Assembly: GCF_002362255.1 (NCBI RefSeq)
Contig: NZ_LPVV01000006.1
Location: forward strand, 62,001-126,000
Length of the DNA stretch: 64,000 nt
Reading direction: 5' to 3'
From: Microbacterium sp. SZ1
Lineage (GTDB): Bacteria > Actinomycetota > Actinomycetes > Actinomycetales > Microbacteriaceae
Shown: positions 28,295-37,052 of the stretch, piece by piece
Numbering within the stretch: position 1 is the stretch's first letter
Layout: each line of letters begins with the position of its first letter
The notes under the pieces: model-generated
What the model was told of the DNA's origin: nothing
The model's database searches: none
The model's input: only the letters and a program-made list of their open reading frames with translations
Translations under genes and position numbers: made by a program

Positions 28295-29491
28295 TCACTC
28301 GTGCTCGGGCAGCACCGGGGTCGACCATCCGGGATCCCGGCCGACCTGGGTCGCACGCGAGAGCGACGCCGACCCGAAGCGCTCGCGCACCGAATCGAGC
28401 ACCGAGTCCAGCTGCTGCCCTCCCTCGTCGTCGAACGGCAGCTCCGCGGGCGCGCGGTCGGTGCTGCCGAGCTGAGAGAGTGAGATGCCGATCAGGGTGA
28501 TGCCCCGGTGCTCGATCTCCGGCTGCGCGTCGGCGAGGAGCCCGCGGGCGAGCGCGAGCAGCACCGTCGTGCGGCCCGTCGGGGTGCGCAGGGTTCGCGA
28601 CCGCGTCGCCTTGGCGAAATCGCCGTATCGCAGTCGAAGCACCACGGTGCGGCAGACGCGGTCTCGCTCGCGCAGCCGCCGCGCCAGCCCGTCGACGATC
28701 TGCGTCAGAATGACGTCGAGCTCCACCTCCGAACGGGGCCGCGACCCGAGCGCGCGCTGCGAGCCGATCGATGCCCGGCGCCTCGCGGTGTCGACCGGCC
28801 GAGGATCGCGCAGGCGGGCCAGCGCGTGCAGGTGCGCGCCGCTCGCCTTTCCGAGCAGCCGCTCCGCCGTCGCCTCCTCGAGCTCAGCGAGCTCGCCCAC
28901 GGTGTGGATACCGAGGCCGTGGAGCTTCTCCGCGGTCGCCGCCCCGACACCCCAGAGGCGTTCGACGGGGAGGGGAAGGAGGAACGCGTGCTCCCGTTCC
29001 GGTTCCACGATCAACAGGCCGTCCGGCTTGCTCACGGCACTCGCGACCTTGGCGAGGAACTTCGTGCGCGCGACCCCGACGGAGATCGCCAGACCCACCT
29101 CAGTTCGCACGCGCTCGCGCAGACGCACCGCGATCTGCTCCGGGCTGCCGGCGAGGCGGCGGAGACCGCCGACCTCGAGGAACGCCTCGTCGATCGAGAT
29201 GCCCTCGACGAGCGGGGTGGTGTCGCGGAAGATCGCGAACACATCGCGGCTCGCCTGGGAGTACACGTCCATCCGGGGCGGCACAACGACGGCATCCGGA
29301 CACAGCTCGCGCGCCTGTCGCCCGCCCATCGCCGTTCGCACGCCGCGAGCCTTGGCCTCGTAGCTCGCCGCGAGCACGACCCCTCCCCCGACGATCACGG
29401 GTCGCCCGCGAAGCGCGGGTGCATCTCGCTGCTCGACCGAGGCGTAGAACGCGTCGAGGTCGGCGTGCAGCACGGTCGCCTCGTCGCGCAT
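28295..29491 (-). CDS. dinB: DNA polymerase IV (Y-family)
   Basis: 398 aa. Catalytic acidic residues: D11 in VLHADLDAFYASVEQ and D101-E102 in GISIDEAFLEVGG. Also SVGVARTKFLAKVASAVSKPDG and the little-finger start ALGSRP. Start at ATG 29491 with GGGAGG five bases upstream. It performs translesion synthesis. No LexA (SOS) box stands out in the ~125 bp upstream. The C-terminus lacks an obvious beta-clamp motif, ending near TDRAPAELPFDDEGG...PVLPEHE, though QLPF-like AELPF could serve. Confidence 0.94.
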   Translation of the reverse strand: MRDEATVLHADLDAFYASVEQRDAPALRGRPVIVGGGVVLAASYEAKARGVRTAMGGRQARELCPDAVVVPPRMDVYSQASRDVFAIFRDTTPLVEGISIDEAFLEVGGLRRLAGSPEQIAVRLRERVRTEVGLAISVGVARTKFLAKVASAVSKPDGLLIVEPEREHAFLLPLPVERLWGVGAATAEKLHGLGIHTVGELAELEEATAERLLGKASGAHLHALARLRDPRPVDTARRRASIGSQRALGSRPRSEVELDVILTQIVDGLARRLRERDRVCRTVVLRLRYGDFAKATRSRTLRTPTGRTTVLLALARGLLADAQPEIEHRGITLIGISLSQLGSTDRAPAELPFDDEGGQQLDSVLDSVRERFGSASLSRATQVGRDPGWSTPVLPEHE

Positions 29492-29568
29492 CACGCCTCC
29501 CTTCGGCATCCGATCGGGAGAATCGTCGCACCGACCCCTGACATCCGCGGGCCGAGGGCGAAACCGAC

Positions 29569-29600
29569 GCGGCCGCCCCGATCGAGATCGGGGCGGCCGC
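29569..29600 (-). terminator. Hairpin terminator after the EEP wall protein
   Basis: Perfect 15-bp stem GCGGCCGCCCCGATC with a GA loop, 16 bp beyond the stop at 29617. Confidence 0.8.
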
Positions 29601-29616
29601 GCGAAGGATCCGAGTG

Positions 29617-31728
29617 CTACTGCTGACGCAGACGGCGTCGCGCGAGCAGCGCGCCTCCGAGACCGAGTGCCGCGAGCGCGATCCATACGGCGGCGAACGG
29701 CAGCTCGCCGCCGGTCTGCGCAAGGCCGTCGCTCGCCGCTTCCTGCGCGGCGGTCACCGTCACAGCGGCTCGCACCTGCGTGCCGTCGGGAAGGACTACG
29801 ACAAGCGTGTGCACACCCGCCGAGACGGATGCCGGGATCCTCACGGTGGTCGCGAACTCACCCGCGGCCGTCGCGGTGACCGTGCCCAGGTTGACGGGCG
29901 TGGAGTGGAGCTCCAGCCGCAGCTGTGCGCCGGCCGCGAAGCCGCTTCCGGAGACGCGCAGCGACCCGCCTGCGACGACGGTCTGCGAACCGGGCACGAT
30001 GGTCGCGGTCTCGGCCACAGGCTCATCCGCCCCGATCGTCACCGCGGCGCTGGCCGCCTGGGCCGGAGCGTAGCCGTCGAGCGAGCCGCTGACCCGCACG
30101 GAGAGAGAGTGCCCGGCCAGCGAGGCCGGGATGGAGAAGGTCGCGGAGGTCGCGCCCTCGATCGCCGCGCCGTCGAGCAGCCACTGGTAGGCGAACCCGG
30201 TTCCCGCGGTCCACTCCCCCGGCTGCGCGGTGACCGTCGCACCGACCTTCGCGGTGCCGGTGATCGACGGGGTGCCGACGACGAGGTCGCCCGGCTCTGC
30301 GGCCGCCTGACATGCGTCGCCGCAGACCACGAACTCGGCCTGCAACCCCTTGTGATCGCTGGTCCACAACGTCTGCGGTGTGAAGATCTCCTCGTCCGAG
30401 ACCGGCAGCGCGCGTGCGCCACGGACGATGTCGCCCTTCGGTCCGACGATCCGGGTGCTCTCGAGCGTCAGGCGCTCGTCCGGCGCGAAGAAGATGTAGT
30501 CGATCCGATCGCGCTCGTCGGCTTCCGGTGCCCAGGCCAGCTGGGAGACGCTGACGTTCGGGGTGTCGGCGGGCCATGTGAACCCGGGGTGGGTGACGGG
30601 GTCGGGATAGACCGCCCGGTACGCGTCGACGAGGCCGCCGTCGCGCAGGATGCTGGTGGTCTGCCAGGGCGCGACGACGCCGTTGTGGTCGTAAAGGTCC
30701 GCGGTCGCCTCGGTCCAGTCGAGGGTCGACGGCTCGTTCATGTCGGCGCCCATCATCGTGAGGCGTCCTGCTGCACGCTCGGTCGCCATGTCGGCGGTCA
30801 GCGCGGTCGCGGCGGCGGGCCGGCCGGAGGCCTCGTTGGCCGCCAGGATCTGCGGGACGTCTGTCACCGGGGCGCTGAGCTTGTTCCACCCGCGCCACTC
30901 GGTCGGGAAGCCGGCCGCGAGCACGTCGCCGGCGTAGCCGCGGGGCAGGTAGGTCGCGTAATAGCGGTACTCGAGGTGGCCGCCGTAGGCCGCGATCTGC
31001 GTGTCGCCCACCTGGACGATCGCCTTCATCCATCCGCCCTGCGTCCCGGGGACGCTCACGACGCCCGCGTCGACGATCGGGTAGCGCGAGATGACGCCGG
31101 CGCTGCCGCCGGTGGAGTGGTAGTCGAACCCGAGGTCGCGCGCGATCGCCGCCGCACCGCTCTGGGCCTCCTCGACGAAGATCAGGTCGGCGCCGATCTC
31201 GGTGAGCATCGTCGCATCGGAGGTCTTGCCCCACAGGTTGAGCTGCACGACCGACAGCCCGATCGGCTTCGTCGGATCGACCGCGGGCCCCTCATACGGC
31301 GCCTCGGCGACCGTGAACGCGACGGGCTCGCTCACCCTCGTGTAGCCGTCGTTGTAGAGATACTCGACGCGGTAGTCGCCGGCGGGAAGCGGGTTGCCCG
31401 ATCGGTCCTTCGCGGGCAGCTGCACCGAGCCAGAGGCGCCGGGTGCATATGCCCACGCCATGCCGCACGCGTCGCAGGGCTCGGGCTTTGATGCCGGGTA
31501 GATCGCGACCCAGTTCTTCGTGCTCGGGCGATCGGTGACGAAGTCGACGGTGAGGTTCGCGCCCGGCGCCACTTCAGCGGTCGAGAGGGTGATCTCGGAT
31601 GCCGCGGCGGCCGCGGCCGGAGCCGCACCCATCAGTGGCGATACGACGAGCACGCCCGCAGCGAGGGCTGCCGCGAGCAATGGGACACGCCGGCGTCGGC
31701 GCGATCCGGGGGCGGGAGACGAGGACAT
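29617..31728 (-). CDS. Secreted, LAxTG-anchored EEP-family nuclease/phosphatase with Ig-like domains
   Basis: 703 aa from ATG 31728 (GGAAGG 12 nt upstream); a longer frame to 31932 would bury the signal peptide. Order: signal peptide (RRRRRVPLLAAALAAGVLVVSPLMGAAPAAAAAA); a beta domain with a C-x2-C pair (EPCDACGMAW); an EEP domain from ~170 (LSVVQLNLWGK, DLIFVEEAQ, MGADMNEPSTLDW, RIDYIFF, TSDHKGLQAEF); an Ig-like repeat (GTAKVGATVTAQPGEW, YQWLLDG); a second beta domain; then LAQTG, a TM segment and ARRRLRQQ. Fits an extracellular DNase or phosphodiesterase held on the wall; the substrate is inferred only. Confidence 0.85.
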   Translation of the reverse strand: MSSSPAPGSRRRRRVPLLAAALAAGVLVVSPLMGAAPAAAAAASEITLSTAEVAPGANLTVDFVTDRPSTKNWVAIYPASKPEPCDACGMAWAYAPGASGSVQLPAKDRSGNPLPAGDYRVEYLYNDGYTRVSEPVAFTVAEAPYEGPAVDPTKPIGLSVVQLNLWGKTSDATMLTEIGADLIFVEEAQSGAAAIARDLGFDYHSTGGSAGVISRYPIVDAGVVSVPGTQGGWMKAIVQVGDTQIAAYGGHLEYRYYATYLPRGYAGDVLAAGFPTEWRGWNKLSAPVTDVPQILAANEASGRPAAATALTADMATERAAGRLTMMGADMNEPSTLDWTEATADLYDHNGVVAPWQTTSILRDGGLVDAYRAVYPDPVTHPGFTWPADTPNVSVSQLAWAPEADERDRIDYIFFAPDERLTLESTRIVGPKGDIVRGARALPVSDEEIFTPQTLWTSDHKGLQAEFVVCGDACQAAAEPGDLVVGTPSITGTAKVGATVTAQPGEWTAGTGFAYQWLLDGAAIEGATSATFSIPASLAGHSLSVRVSGSLDGYAPAQAASAAVTIGADEPVAETATIVPGSQTVVAGGSLRVSGSGFAAGAQLRLELHSTPVNLGTVTATAAGEFATTVRIPASVSAGVHTLVVVLPDGTQVRAAVTVTAAQEAASDGLAQTGGELPFAAVWIALAALGLGGALLARRRLRQQ

Positions 31729-31972
31729 GTCTGCGATGTTCCTTCCAGAGACGCGATCGGCACCCTGAGGGGAGCCGGCGGAAGGCTCGGATGACCTCCC
31801 TTGACGCGAGAGAACCGCCGCGAGGTGACCGGCCGGTGAACGCGAAGGGACCGGACGAGGACACCCGAGCGGGCGGAGCCGAAGTCGAGCGCCCACGATG
31901 CGCACCTGTTCAGGACGGAGCACGCGAGGCACCTCCGGCGGCGGCCCGCGCAGAACACGCCCGAGTACGCCA

Positions 31973-31997
31973 AAAGCCCCGGATCATCCGGGGCTTT
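31973..31997 (-). terminator. Hairpin terminator after tRNA-Met
   Basis: 12-bp perfect stem AAAGCCCCGGAT with a one-base centre, 7 bp past the tRNA 3' end on the minus strand, followed by TTTGG. Confidence 0.75.
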
Positions 31998-32004
31998 CGT
32001 TCTG

Positions 32005-32078
32005 TAGCAGGAGCGGGGCTTGAACCCGCGACCTCACGATTATGAGTCGTGCGCTCTCACCAACTGAGCTACCCTGCC
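32005..32078 (-). tRNA. tRNA-Met (CAU)
   Basis: 74-nt cloverleaf. Anticodon stem CACGA/TCGTG encloses CTCATAA, anticodon CAT. D arm AGCTCAGTTGGT and T arm GGTTCAAGCC are intact; G1 pairs as G-U, fitting an elongator Met. CCA is not encoded. Confidence 0.93.
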
Positions 32079-32112
32079 GCACGGCATCCGCACTGCAGAT
32101 GCGAATACTGCG

Positions 32113-32184
32113 AGCCCCGAGTCAGGATTGAACTGACGACCCCTTCCTTACCATGGAAGTGCTCTGCCACTGAGCTATCGGGGC
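32113..32184 (-). tRNA. tRNA-Thr (GGU)
   Basis: 72-nt cloverleaf with acceptor GCCCCGA/TCGGGGC. Anticodon stem CTTCC/GGAAG encloses ATGGTAA, anticodon GGT. T arm AGTTCAATCCT. 34 bp from tRNA-Met in the same direction, so likely one transcript. As an ANN-decoding tRNA it is a substrate of the TsaBDE system encoded at 2.7-5.4 kb. Confidence 0.93.
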
Positions 32185-32188
32185 GTGC

Positions 32189-32204
32189 TGCCCCTCGCGG
32201 GGCA
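32189..32204 (-). terminator. Short GC hairpin after the M23 peptidase gene
   Basis: TGCCCC-TCGC-GGGGCA, a 6-bp stem between the M23 stop and tRNA-Thr. No T tract; a weak candidate. Confidence 0.35.
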
Positions 32205-32253
32205 ACCACACGAGAATACCATCACTGTGGCGTCCTCATGAAATCGAGGCGGG

Positions 32254-33609
32254 TCAGTACGAGTACCGACCCGCGTTCTCACGGAGCCACGGCAGCGGAT
32301 CGATCTTCGCGCCGTTGACGATGATCTCGAAATGCAGGTGCGCGCCGTAGGAACGGCCGGTGTTGCCGGTGTGACCGACGACGTCGCCGACCTTCACGCT
32401 CTGACCGGGCTTGACCTGGAGCGAGCCGTACTGCATGTGCGAGTAGTGGCTTGTGACGACCTGGCCGTCGATGACGTGGTCGATGTAGACGGTCACGCCG
32501 TAGGCGCCGCCCTGCTCGGTGGCGATGCGCACCACGCCGTCGGCGACGGCCTGGATCGGGGCGCCCTCGCCAGGCACGAAGTCGATGCCCTCGTGCAGAC
32601 GGCCCCAGCGCATGCCGAAACCGGAGCTCATGCCCACGCCGACCTTGAACGGCCACTGGATCGCGGCCTCGGGGTCGTTCGTGAAGACCTCGTTGGAGTA
32701 GTTGATGCCCTCTTCGGATGCCACCTCGACGAGGGACATCGTCGAGAAGCTGTCAGAGCGGGCGAGCGACTCGTTCTGCACATCGGACGACGTGACGAAC
32801 GCCTGGATCTCATCGTTCTTGCCGCCGGTGGCGCCAGCGCCGGAGGCGGCGACCAGCGACGTGGCCGACAGCGGCTGGCCACCCTGCACGGCGGCGACGG
32901 CCTCCGCGGGAAGCGTCATGCCCACGGCGAGCAGACCGGCGAGGCTCATGACGCCGACGGTCGCGCCGACGGCGAGGAACTTGCGCACCGGAGGGCGACG
33001 GCGTGCCACGTGGGTGGCGGCCGGGGCCTCATCGTCCGGAGCCGTCTCGGGCTCGGCAACCGGCTCCTCAGCAGACGCAGTCGGAGTCGGGCCGGTCGCG
33101 ACGGCACGGAAGACGCGGGATGCGGTCGTGAATGGATCGGCGTCGAAATCGGCCGCGTCAGGGATCGACGCCTCGGCGGCAGCCTGCTCGGCGGCAAGCT
33201 GCTCTGCGACGGGCTGCTCGGCGACGAGCTGTTCTGCGGCGAGCGGCACGGCGGCGGCCGCCGTGTCTTCGCTCCCGGCGACCTCGACCGGGGCGGCGGC
33301 GTCGGAGTCTGCGACCTCGAGGTCGGTGGACTCGGATGCTGCGGTCGCGGCGGCGACGGCCGTTGCGGCGACGAACACCTCTGCGGTGGTCAGTCGTTCA
33401 CGGGCGGCGCGGCGAGACAGCGGTGCGGCGGAGACGGGGAAAGTGTCTTCGGAGTCGGCTGCCTGTACCTCTGCCGCGGTGGCCACGATGGGCTCGGTGC
33501 GGAGTCGGCTGGACCGGCGCGTGGGCGCAGAGGCAGCCTGGGGGTTCTCGAAGGGCAAAACGAATTCTCTCGGGTTAGACGTCACGCTGGGGGGCGTTCG
33601 GGCTCTCAT
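32254..33609 (-). CDS. M23 (LytM-type) peptidase, membrane-anchored
   Basis: 451 aa. A ~225-residue Ala/Glu-rich cytoplasmic region, with repeats of the type VAEQ-L/P (LVAEQPVAEQLAAEQ), precedes one TM segment (FLAVGATVGVMSLAGLLAVGMTLPAEAVA). The C-terminal peptidase domain shows GRLHEGIDFVPGEG (first zinc His/Asp), SHYSHMQYGSLQVKPGQSV and the second zinc motif HLHFEI. Both zinc motifs are intact, so an active peptidoglycan endopeptidase is expected. The start is uncertain: ATG 33609 has no ribosome site and GTG 33585 (VTSNPREFVLPF) is equally possible. Confidence 0.88.
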   Translation of the reverse strand: MRARTPPSVTSNPREFVLPFENPQAASAPTRRSSRLRTEPIVATAAEVQAADSEDTFPVSAAPLSRRAARERLTTAEVFVAATAVAAATAASESTDLEVADSDAAAPVEVAGSEDTAAAAVPLAAEQLVAEQPVAEQLAAEQAAAEASIPDAADFDADPFTTASRVFRAVATGPTPTASAEEPVAEPETAPDDEAPAATHVARRRPPVRKFLAVGATVGVMSLAGLLAVGMTLPAEAVAAVQGGQPLSATSLVAASGAGATGGKNDEIQAFVTSSDVQNESLARSDSFSTMSLVEVASEEGINYSNEVFTNDPEAAIQWPFKVGVGMSSGFGMRWGRLHEGIDFVPGEGAPIQAVADGVVRIATEQGGAYGVTVYIDHVIDGQVVTSHYSHMQYGSLQVKPGQSVKVGDVVGHTGNTGRSYGAHLHFEIIVNGAKIDPLPWLRENAGRYSY

Positions 33610-33678
33610 CGTTCGGGGCGATGAAAGTAACGATCGGATAAACCCTAGCCCGAGGAGGCTGGGAATGCCATGAATCGC

Positions 33679-34473
33679 TCACGTTTCCTTTCCGATGATG
33701 TCACAGATCCGGTCATGGACCGCAGTTCCACCGGAGATGAGCATGGGTCTCGGCGTGGCGACGTCGAGGCGCGACACGCGGCCCCCGGCCTCGACGACGA
33801 GCAGCGCGCCGGCGGCGAAATCCCACGGCTTGAGACCGCGCTCGAAGTACCCGTCGAGGCGTCCCGCCGCGACGTACGAGAGGTCGAGGGCGGCCGATCC
33901 CGACCGGCGCAGATCGCGTGCCATCGTCATGACGCTGCGGGTCGTGGCGAGGTCGCCGTCGTGCGTCGCCGGGTCGTAGCCGAATCCGGTACCGAGCAGA
34001 GCTCCCGCGGGCGTCGACTCGTTGACCGAGAGCCGCTGGTCGCCGAGCCGGGCGCCGTGACCGCGCGCGGCGGTGAAGAGCTCGTCCGCGGCGGACGAGT
34101 ACACCGCACCGGCGAGCGCCTTCCACGATTCCGGGTCGGCGCTGCCCTGCACGGCGGCGATGCTCACCGCATACATCGGGCTGCCGTAGGCGTAGTTCAC
34201 GGTGCCGTCGATGGGGTCGACCACCCAGGTGATCCCCGTCTCCCCCGACGTCGGCTCCGACTCCTCCCCGAGGAATCCGTCGCCGGGCCGTGCCTCGCGG
34301 AGTCGATCACGGATGAGCGCTTCGACCTCGCGGTCGGCCTCGGTGACGATGTCGGCGATCGACGACTTGGTCGCGGCGAGATGCACACCCTCCGCTCGGC
34401 GTCGCCGTGCCAGCTCGCCGGCCTCTTTCGCGATCTCCGATGCGAGGTCGCGCAGGTCGATCTCGGTGATCAC
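33679..34473 (-). CDS. Inositol monophosphatase family protein
   Basis: 264 aa. Metal ligands: E70-E71 in FLGEESE, D86 and D89 in WVVDPIDGTVNY, and the later GLKPWDFAAGALLVVEAGG. GTG start at 34473 overlaps the preceding gene's stop (GTGA). May act on inositol phosphate, histidinol phosphate or similar; inositol is plausible in Actinobacteria. Confidence 0.92.
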   Translation of the reverse strand: MITEIDLRDLASEIAKEAGELARRRRAEGVHLAATKSSIADIVTEADREVEALIRDRLREARPGDGFLGEESEPTSGETGITWVVDPIDGTVNYAYGSPMYAVSIAAVQGSADPESWKALAGAVYSSAADELFTAARGHGARLGDQRLSVNESTPAGALLGTGFGYDPATHDGDLATTRSVMTMARDLRRSGSAALDLSYVAAGRLDGYFERGLKPWDFAAGALLVVEAGGRVSRLDVATPRPMLISGGTAVHDRICDIIGKET

Positions 34474-35480
34474 TGCGGCGGCATCGGTGGAGCGGGCGGG
34501 TACGCACCGGGCGCTTCGGGAGCCGGGGGAACCGGCGGCACGCCAGGGGCCTGACCGGCAGGAGCAGGCGGCGCAGGAGCAGGCGGCGGAGGCGTAGGCG
34601 AGTGCGTGGGCCTGCCCGCCTCGGGAGCGGGCGGGAAGCTCGCCACGGGGAAGGGCTGCGGAGCCGCGGCGGCGAGCGGAGCCTGCTGCGGCAGCTGCGC
34701 CTGGGGCATCACCGACGGGTGACCCGTGTAGTAGGCGTTCCAGTCCGGCGAGCCGTCGGGCAGCACAGGCAGCGGCGTCACACCGTCGGCGTACGTGGGC
34801 CACGCCGGTGCGGACGTGAGCGGCTGCGGCGCGCGCGCCTTCTTCGGTGCGAAGAGGGCATTGAGAAGCGGGATGAGCGTGGTGCCGACCGCCGCGAGGA
34901 TCGTCAGTGCGACGACGATACGCCAGTACAGCTCGCCGTAGTCGAACGTGTGCGGGAAGGTGAGGAAGAACACCAGCATCCCGACCAGTCCGGCGAGGAA
35001 CACCAGCGTCGCGATGTAGATGATGCGCGTGAAGGTCGTGCGGTGGCGCTGGGCCGCCGGAGTGAACAGCCGGACGTGCAGCAGTGCCAACTGCAGGATG
35101 CCGACCACGAGCAGCAGCTGGAAGAACCGCTCAGCGCCGGTGAAGTAGGCGTCGTCCTCCGGCAGCCAGATCTTGACCGCTCCGACGAGCAGGGCGATGA
35201 TCCAGGTCACCATGCTGGCCAACGCGAGCCAGTCCGGGCGGTTCGGCGCGAGGCTCGCCTCGAGGATCGCGATGCCCGCGAAACCCGCGAGCAGCAGGAT
35301 CGTGAGGAACGCGCGACCGATCAGCCCGTCCTGGTCTCCGACCAGCACCCAGATGACGCACACGAGCGCTGCCGCGATCAGAGCGCCGATCGCGATCCAG
35401 ATCGCTCCCCGGATGAGGAGGGACAGGTTCTTCTTCTCGGCCAGCGGCTGCGGCGGCTGGGCGATCTCCGGCTGGGACAT
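34470..35480 (-). CDS. Membrane protein with Pro-rich tail
   Basis: 336 aa from ATG 35480, chosen for GAGAGG six bases upstream (an ATG at 35513 lacks one). Six TM segments in ~210 residues (IRGAIWIAIGALIAAALVCVIWVLV; FLTILLLAGFAGIAILEA; MVTWIIALLVGAVKIWL; FFQLLLVVGILQLALLHV; IIYIATLVFLAGLVGMLVFFLTF; IVVALTILAAVGTTLIPLLNALF). The last ~120 residues are Pro/Ala-rich and disordered (PTHSPTPPPPAPAPPAP). Function unknown. Coupled to the IMPase gene. Confidence 0.72.
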   Translation of the reverse strand: MSQPEIAQPPQPLAEKKNLSLLIRGAIWIAIGALIAAALVCVIWVLVGDQDGLIGRAFLTILLLAGFAGIAILEASLAPNRPDWLALASMVTWIIALLVGAVKIWLPEDDAYFTGAERFFQLLLVVGILQLALLHVRLFTPAAQRHRTTFTRIIYIATLVFLAGLVGMLVFFLTFPHTFDYGELYWRIVVALTILAAVGTTLIPLLNALFAPKKARAPQPLTSAPAWPTYADGVTPLPVLPDGSPDWNAYYTGHPSVMPQAQLPQQAPLAAAAPQPFPVASFPPAPEAGRPTHSPTPPPPAPAPPAPAGQAPGVPPVPPAPEAPGAYPPAPPMPPQ

Positions 35481-35597
35481 CGCGTTCCTCTCGTTGTGCG
35501 GCGTTGCGTTCATCCTTGCACGTGGCCCGTCGGATGCGCGGCGGCCGGACGCGATGCGGGAGGAATCACCCCCGATCGCCGATCGGTGCAGGAGTAG

Positions 35598-36395
35598 TCA
35601 GCGGGCCGAGCGCGACGATGCGGCGGCGAACGCGGCGATGCGTGCCTGCGCGTCGGGCGTGGCCATCGCCGCGCCGATCGATCGCGCCTCCTCGCTTAGC
35701 TGCTCGGCGAAGGTGCGCTCCGGCTGCGACCGCACCAGGCGCTTCGCCTGCCCGTATGCCTCCGCCGCTCCGGCGAGCCAGAAGCGCGCGATCTCCTCGG
35801 CGCGGGAGCGAACGAGCTCGACTTCGCCCGCGGCATCCTCTCCCCGAACGGCCTCGGCGACGAGCCCCCAGTCGACCGCCTCCTCAGCCGTGAGAAGCCG
35901 ATCCTGCAGCACGAGCTGCAGGGCGCGGCGCTGACCGACAGCCCGCGCGAGCTGCGCCGACACGGAGAGGTCGGGGGTCAGACCGATGTTCGCGTACAGG
36001 CTGCCGAGGCGCGACCGCGATCCGATCACCGCGTAATCGCTGCTGAGCAGGATGCCGAGACCGCCGCCCGCCGTGGTGCCGTGCGCCGCGACCACCACCG
36101 GCACCGCGGACTCGGTGAGCGAGCGGATGCCGCTGTTGATGACCTCGGCGAGAGCCGTGATGTCGGTGCCGGCGCCCGACGTCGTCGCCATCTCGATGAC
36201 GTCGCCCCCCGCGCAGAACGACGGCCCTGCCGCATCGATGAGGATCGCCCTCACGTCGTCGCGCGCGACAGCCTCTGCCGTGGCGTCGCGCCAGGCGTGC
36301 GCCAGCTCGGCGTTGAAGGCGTTCAGCCGCTCCGGGCGATTGAGAGTGAGCCGAGCGAGCCCTTCGTCGACGGTGGACAGGATGACATCGCTCAT
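35598..36395 (-). CDS. Enoyl-CoA hydratase/isomerase (crotonase) family protein
   Basis: 265 aa, start ATG 36395 with GAAGGAG five bases before. The oxyanion-hole segments are present (PSFCAGGDVIEMA; TTAGGGLGILLSSDYAVIG). Neither catalytic Glu of classical hydratase is there: the GGGCE position reads GGGLG and the QPE position reads LYA. Instead an Asp follows in ANIGLTPDLS, as in PaaG-type isomerases. So an isomerase or another crotonase reaction is more likely than hydration. Confidence 0.87.
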   Translation of the reverse strand: MSDVILSTVDEGLARLTLNRPERLNAFNAELAHAWRDATAEAVARDDVRAILIDAAGPSFCAGGDVIEMATTSGAGTDITALAEVINSGIRSLTESAVPVVVAAHGTTAGGGLGILLSSDYAVIGSRSRLGSLYANIGLTPDLSVSAQLARAVGQRRALQLVLQDRLLTAEEAVDWGLVAEAVRGEDAAGEVELVRSRAEEIARFWLAGAAEAYGQAKRLVRSQPERTFAEQLSEEARSIGAAMATPDAQARIAAFAAASSRSAR

Positions 36396-36441
36396 GGCTT
36401 CTCCTTCGAGCACAGGACGTATGCCACCAGGCTAACCGCGA

Positions 36442-36933
36442 TCAGGAATCGGCCCACACGCGCGCCGTGAACGCCTCCATGCGGCGACGCGTGCCGTCAA
36501 GGCGGAAGTCCACCTGCCCGGCGGCGCGGATCTCGTTCGGCGCGAGCGGATGCGCGAGTCGCACGTTGTCGTGGCACGACAGATCGGCGCAGATGTAGGT
36601 GCCGACCGAGTCGCCTCGCGCACCCGCCTCACCCGTGCGCCGTGCGGAGAACAGGGACACCTGGTTGCCCGGCTGCATCGTGTGACAGATGTTGCACATG
36701 CCGGAGCGTGCGCGGCCCGGCTCCGAGACGCGCAGCACGATGCCTGCGACGGCCCCTTCGTGCTGCACGAGCACGTACCCGCGGCGCCCCGCGCCCGGAT
36801 CGCGCCAGGCGAAGAAGTCGAGGTAGTCCCAGTCGATCAGCAGGAAATCGTGCGGCATCTCCATGACGCGCAGTTCATCGGGATCGGCGTTGACGAAGGA
36901 CGCACGGACGTCTGCCTCGGTGAGCGCTCGCAT
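36442..36933 (-). CDS. FBP (elongation factor G-binding, treble-clef zinc finger) domain protein
   Basis: 163 aa, typical length. Zinc ligands are seen in SGMCNICHTMQP and TYICADLSCHDNVR (CxxC...CxxxxC). The family is related to FusB/FusC-like EF-G binding proteins linked to fusidic acid tolerance; whether the actinobacterial members do this is not established. A -10 box TAGACT ends six bases before the ATG. Confidence 0.85.
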   Translation of the reverse strand: MRALTEADVRASFVNADPDELRVMEMPHDFLLIDWDYLDFFAWRDPGAGRRGYVLVQHEGAVAGIVLRVSEPGRARSGMCNICHTMQPGNQVSLFSARRTGEAGARGDSVGTYICADLSCHDNVRLAHPLAPNEIRAAGQVDFRLDGTRRRMEAFTARVWADS

Positions 36934-36939
36934 CCGCCC

Positions 36940-36945
36940 AGTCTA
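36940..36945 (-). promoter_or_regulatory. -10 box of leaderless FBP gene
   Basis: TAGACT on the coding strand, exactly six bases before ATG 36933. Confidence 0.55.
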
Positions 36946-37027
36946 GGCAGACCATCGGGTGGCGGCTCCGCGCACCCGATCGAGCTCCGCCTGGCGGATA
37001 AGGCGCAGCAGCGCCCTCGGCGGGGAC

Positions 37028-37049
37028 GCCGGATGCCGTGGCATCCGGC
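37028..37049 (-). terminator. Hairpin after gluconate regulator gene
   Basis: Perfect 10-bp stem GCCGGATGCC/GGCATCCGGC with a 2-nt loop, 3 bp past the stop at 37053. The stem consists of the over-represented word GGATGCC. Confidence 0.6.
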
Positions 37050-37052
37050 TGG

